Below are positions 62,221 to 64,000 of a stretch of 64,000 nucleotides of DNA, one piece after another. Both the position numbers and the translations under genes were made by a program. Under the pieces are notes generated by a model. That model did no database searches, was not told the origin of the DNA, and was given only the letters and a program-made list of their open reading frames with translations. The stretch covers positions 2,232,001-2,296,000 of the forward strand of contig NZ_CP197418.1 in NCBI RefSeq assembly GCF_052161655.1, given 5' to 3'. Position 1 is the first letter of the stretch; each line of letters begins with the position of its first letter. Source of the stretch: Novipirellula sp052161655. GTDB taxonomy: Bacteria > Planctomycetota > Planctomycetia > Pirellulales > Pirellulaceae.

Positions 62221-63063
62221 ATGGCAGATGAGCGGGAAAACAGGATTACGGAAAAGAGCACCGGGGAAGGGAATCCGATGACAGGCAGGATGCCTATCCC
62301 ACAGGAACAGATGATGAAGCATGTGCGGATACATCCGTTTCCGCTTGTGTTTGCCACGATCAGTGGGGCGCATCTGTATGGTTTTCCGTCTCCTGATTCC
62401 GACTTCGATCTTCGTGGCGTGCACTTGCTTCCGCTATCCACCGTGCTCGGTTTAGAAGTGGGGCGAGAGACTGTCGAGAAGGAAGGCATTTACGACGGAC
62501 TGGAGATTGATTTGGTGACGCATGATGCGGCTAAATTCTTCAGGCTGATGCTGCGCCGCAATGGCTACGTGCTCGAACAAATCTTTTCGCCGCTGGTGGT
62601 GTCGACGACGCCCGAGCACGAAGAATTGAAGACGATCGCAGCCGATTGCATCACGCGGCACCATGCGCATCACTATCTCGGCTTCGGTGCAACGCAGTGG
62701 CGATTGTTTCACAAGGAATCGCCGCCACGGGTTAAACCGCTGCTGTACGTTTTCCGAGTGCTGCTGACCGGGATCCACCTAATGCGAACCGGCGTAGTCG
62801 AAGCCAATTTGGGAACATTGAACGAGGGTGCGAAGCTTTCGTACCTAGACGACTTGATGCGTCAAAAATTGGAAGGTCCCGAAAAGGCGACACTCGTCTC
62901 GGCCGACTTGGCGTTCTACGAGTCCGAATACGAACGGCTGACCGCGATGTTGGAAGCTGAGTACGAACGTTCGCAGCTACCTGAGATGCCATCCGCTCGT
63001 GATGCCCTCAACGACTTGTTGGTGCGATTGCGAATGAAGTCGCACGAGGTTGCGTCTGAGTGA
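62221..63063 (+). CDS. RlaP-type nucleotidyltransferase, second paralogue
   Basis: 280 residues. The ATG at 62221 has a strong GGAGG six bases upstream. The first 30 residues are polar and include peptide encoded by a dispersed 25-bp hairpin repeat (62278-62302). The conserved domain starts at MMKHVRIHP (62311, also preceded by AGGAA), so a shorter product is possible. FATISGAHLYGFPSPDSDFDLRG carries the nucleotidyltransferase G-x-H and D-x-D motif. The rest is helical as in RlaP. No SH3-like domain is present, unlike the upstream gene. The two enzymes likely work as a pair, perhaps on RNA ends. Confidence 0.83.
   Translation: MADERENRITEKSTGEGNPMTGRMPIPQEQMMKHVRIHPFPLVFATISGAHLYGFPSPDSDFDLRGVHLLPLSTVLGLEVGRETVEKEGIYDGLEIDLVTHDAAKFFRLMLRRNGYVLEQIFSPLVVSTTPEHEELKTIAADCITRHHAHHYLGFGATQWRLFHKESPPRVKPLLYVFRVLLTGIHLMRTGVVEANLGTLNEGAKLSYLDDLMRQKLEGPEKATLVSADLAFYESEYERLTAMLEAEYERSQLPEMPSARDALNDLLVRLRMKSHEVASE
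62278..62302 (+). repeat. 25-bp hairpin repeat inside the nucleotidyltransferase coding sequence
   Basis: This unit matches, in opposite orientation, the unit at 63923-63947, with two differences. Both keep a five-pair stem with loop GGA (AGGCA/TGCCT here, AGGCT/AGCCT there), so the two changes are compensatory. Here it codes for M-T-G-R-M-P-I-P, the start of the linker. Confidence 0.75.
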
Positions 63064-63105
63064 GTCGCAGCCTCGCTGCTTGTTGGATTGCGTAACAACT
63101 TGCTT

Positions 63106-63176
63106 CACCCTCCTAACAAAGTTGGGAGGGTCGGAAATCGAGCCTTCAGCGAGATTTCCGGGGAGGGCCTGGTGAC
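63106..63176. repeat. Palindromic element, family C (short copy)
   Basis: Two hairpins (CACCCTCC with GGAGGGT at 63106-63132, and GGAAATC with GATTTCC around 63133-63159) surround the 13-base motif GAGCCTTCAGCGA, which also occurs in the array at 43263-43275. It lies in the gap between the second nucleotidyltransferase gene and mscL. Confidence 0.65.
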
Positions 63177-63307
63177 GTGGAACTTGCACGTTGTCATCTG
63201 TAACACTCCGATGCCCCACCGATGAACTTGCTCCGCTCGTTCTGACTTCTCCAAAACAAGTTTCGCACAAGGTGAAGCACTTTAAACGATTGCAAACAAA
63301 CGTCCTG

Positions 63308-63841
63308 TTACGTGGCCGGTCGCTCGGCGGGTTTACCGGAATCGCTGACGGTCGGAACGGTTAGTTCCGAGGTGCATAGCGGACATCGGATCGCACGAAA
63401 CGGAATCGTCGAGCGACAAAAGTCACACTTCTTGTCCGACGGCTCTTCGGATGGCTTGGGTTCGCCAAAGCGTTCATCAAGCTCTTCGTCCACGCGATTG
63501 ACGGCACGGATGATCAAGAACATCGCAAGAGCAACAATGACTAGCGAGAAGCAAGTGTTAAAAAACATGCCGTAGTTGATGGTGACGGCGCCAGCGGCTT
63601 GAGCTGACTCCAATGTTTTGAAACCTGTTTCGGGAACCGTCGCAGTTTTTGGGACATGCAGTACCCAAAACAAATCGGAAAAGTTGGCGTTCCCCGTAAT
63701 CCATCCGATCGGTGGCATGATGATGTCGTTGACCAACGACTTGACCACCGTGGTGAACGCGGCACCGACAGTGAAACCGATCGCCAGATCGATCATATTG
63801 CCACGCAATGCGAACTTTTTGAAATCAGCCAAGATGCTCAT
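63308..63841 (-). CDS. mscL: Large-conductance mechanosensitive channel with C-terminal zinc ribbon
   Basis: 177 residues, against about 136 for E. coli MscL. The N-terminus FKKFALRGNMIDLAIGFTVG and the first membrane helix (about 15-45) with N-D-I-I-M-P-P-I-G are fully typical; the second helix is at about 92-112. A charged cytoplasmic helix leads to a four-Cys zinc ribbon (C139, C142, C153, C156) not found in the classic protein. The channel opens under membrane tension to protect against osmotic downshock. The ribbon would sit in the cytoplasm below the pore. Confidence 0.92.
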   Translation of the reverse strand: MSILADFKKFALRGNMIDLAIGFTVGAAFTTVVKSLVNDIIMPPIGWITGNANFSDLFWVLHVPKTATVPETGFKTLESAQAAGAVTINYGMFFNTCFSLVIVALAMFLIIRAVNRVDEELDERFGEPKPSEEPSDKKCDFCRSTIPFRAIRCPLCTSELTVPTVSDSGKPAERPAT

Positions 63842-63922
63842 GTGATTAGGTCATCGCAATCAAGAGGAGTGTGATAGAAAAGCAGGTACAACGTGGATGC
63901 ATCAGCATATCACGTTCCGAAT

Positions 63923-63947
63923 GTGGGATAGGCTTCCAGCCTGTCAT
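63923..63947 (-). repeat. 25-bp hairpin repeat, intergenic copy
   Basis: The partner of the copy at 62278-62302, on the opposite strand, in the region upstream of mscL. Stem AGGCT/AGCCT, loop GGA. Confidence 0.75.
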
Positions 63948-63963
63948 CGTGTGCAAGGCCTCT

Positions 63964-64000
63964 CGTAGCGAAACTCGCCAACGGCTTGTTGATTTAGTGA
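63964..64000. repeat. Composite repeat family A, left end (cut by window edge)
   Basis: The last 37 bases match 7021-7057 with two mismatches, so a further copy of the family A composite repeat probably starts here and continues beyond the window. Confidence 0.75.

Overview
The window looks like a chromosomal segment from a marine planctomycete of the Rhodopirellula/Pirellulaceae type. The signs are: several sulfatases, the paired DUF1549 and DUF1501 secreted proteins, a large PVC-type CxxCH cytochrome-like protein, a ThuA-domain protein, moderate GC content, few Shine-Dalgarno sequences, and short palindromic repeats in many of the gaps. I found no rRNA, tRNA, CRISPR array or insertion sequence. 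The taxonomic call is inference from gene content. 

Layout. 1-6926 is mixed housekeeping: a truncated lipoprotein, a small L7/L12-like protein, a NifS/IscS-type cysteine desulfurase, a Gfo/Idh/MocA oxidoreductase, a minus-strand set (zinc-ribbon membrane protein, HD phosphohydrolase, NagB), and TrmL, whose start codon overlaps that of its divergent neighbour. 7318-13404 is a Gld-type ABC export locus (ATPase, fused permease/GldG protein, DUF4340 protein). 13605-23245 holds the large cytochrome-like protein, an alpha/beta-hydrolase without a nucleophile, an M42-like peptidase and the DUF1549/DUF1501 pair. 

23477-42080 is a run of twelve minus-strand genes, with a divergent AraC-type regulator at 42229, that looks like a polysaccharide-utilisation locus. 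It contains three sulfatases, a ThuA protein, a GH110-like alpha-galactosidase, galactokinase, GH2, agarase/porphyranase-like GH16, a FucP-like transporter, an L-fucose dehydrogenase-like reductase, GH29 alpha-L-fucosidase and a UxaE-like epimerase. The likely substrate is a sulfated, galactose-rich and fucose-containing glycan. Enzymes would remove sulfate and cleave the glycan outside the cytoplasm; fucose and galactose would then be oxidised or phosphorylated inside. 

43420-53417 is a compact five-gene module (WGR/DUF4132, YehL-type MoxR ATPase, DUF5682, VWA, degenerate SWIM protein) matching the E. coli yehI-yehQ gene set, whose function is unknown. It is the best candidate here for a poorly described system. 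LepA and small conserved proteins follow. A peptide-type solute-binding protein is then translationally coupled to a PAS-containing chemoreceptor (56947-60704). Two tandem RlaP-type nucleotidyltransferases (61271-63063) come next, and an MscL channel with an added zinc ribbon closes the window. 

At least five families of palindromic intergenic repeats occur. One 25-bp element is present twice with compensatory stem changes, and one of its copies lies inside a coding sequence.
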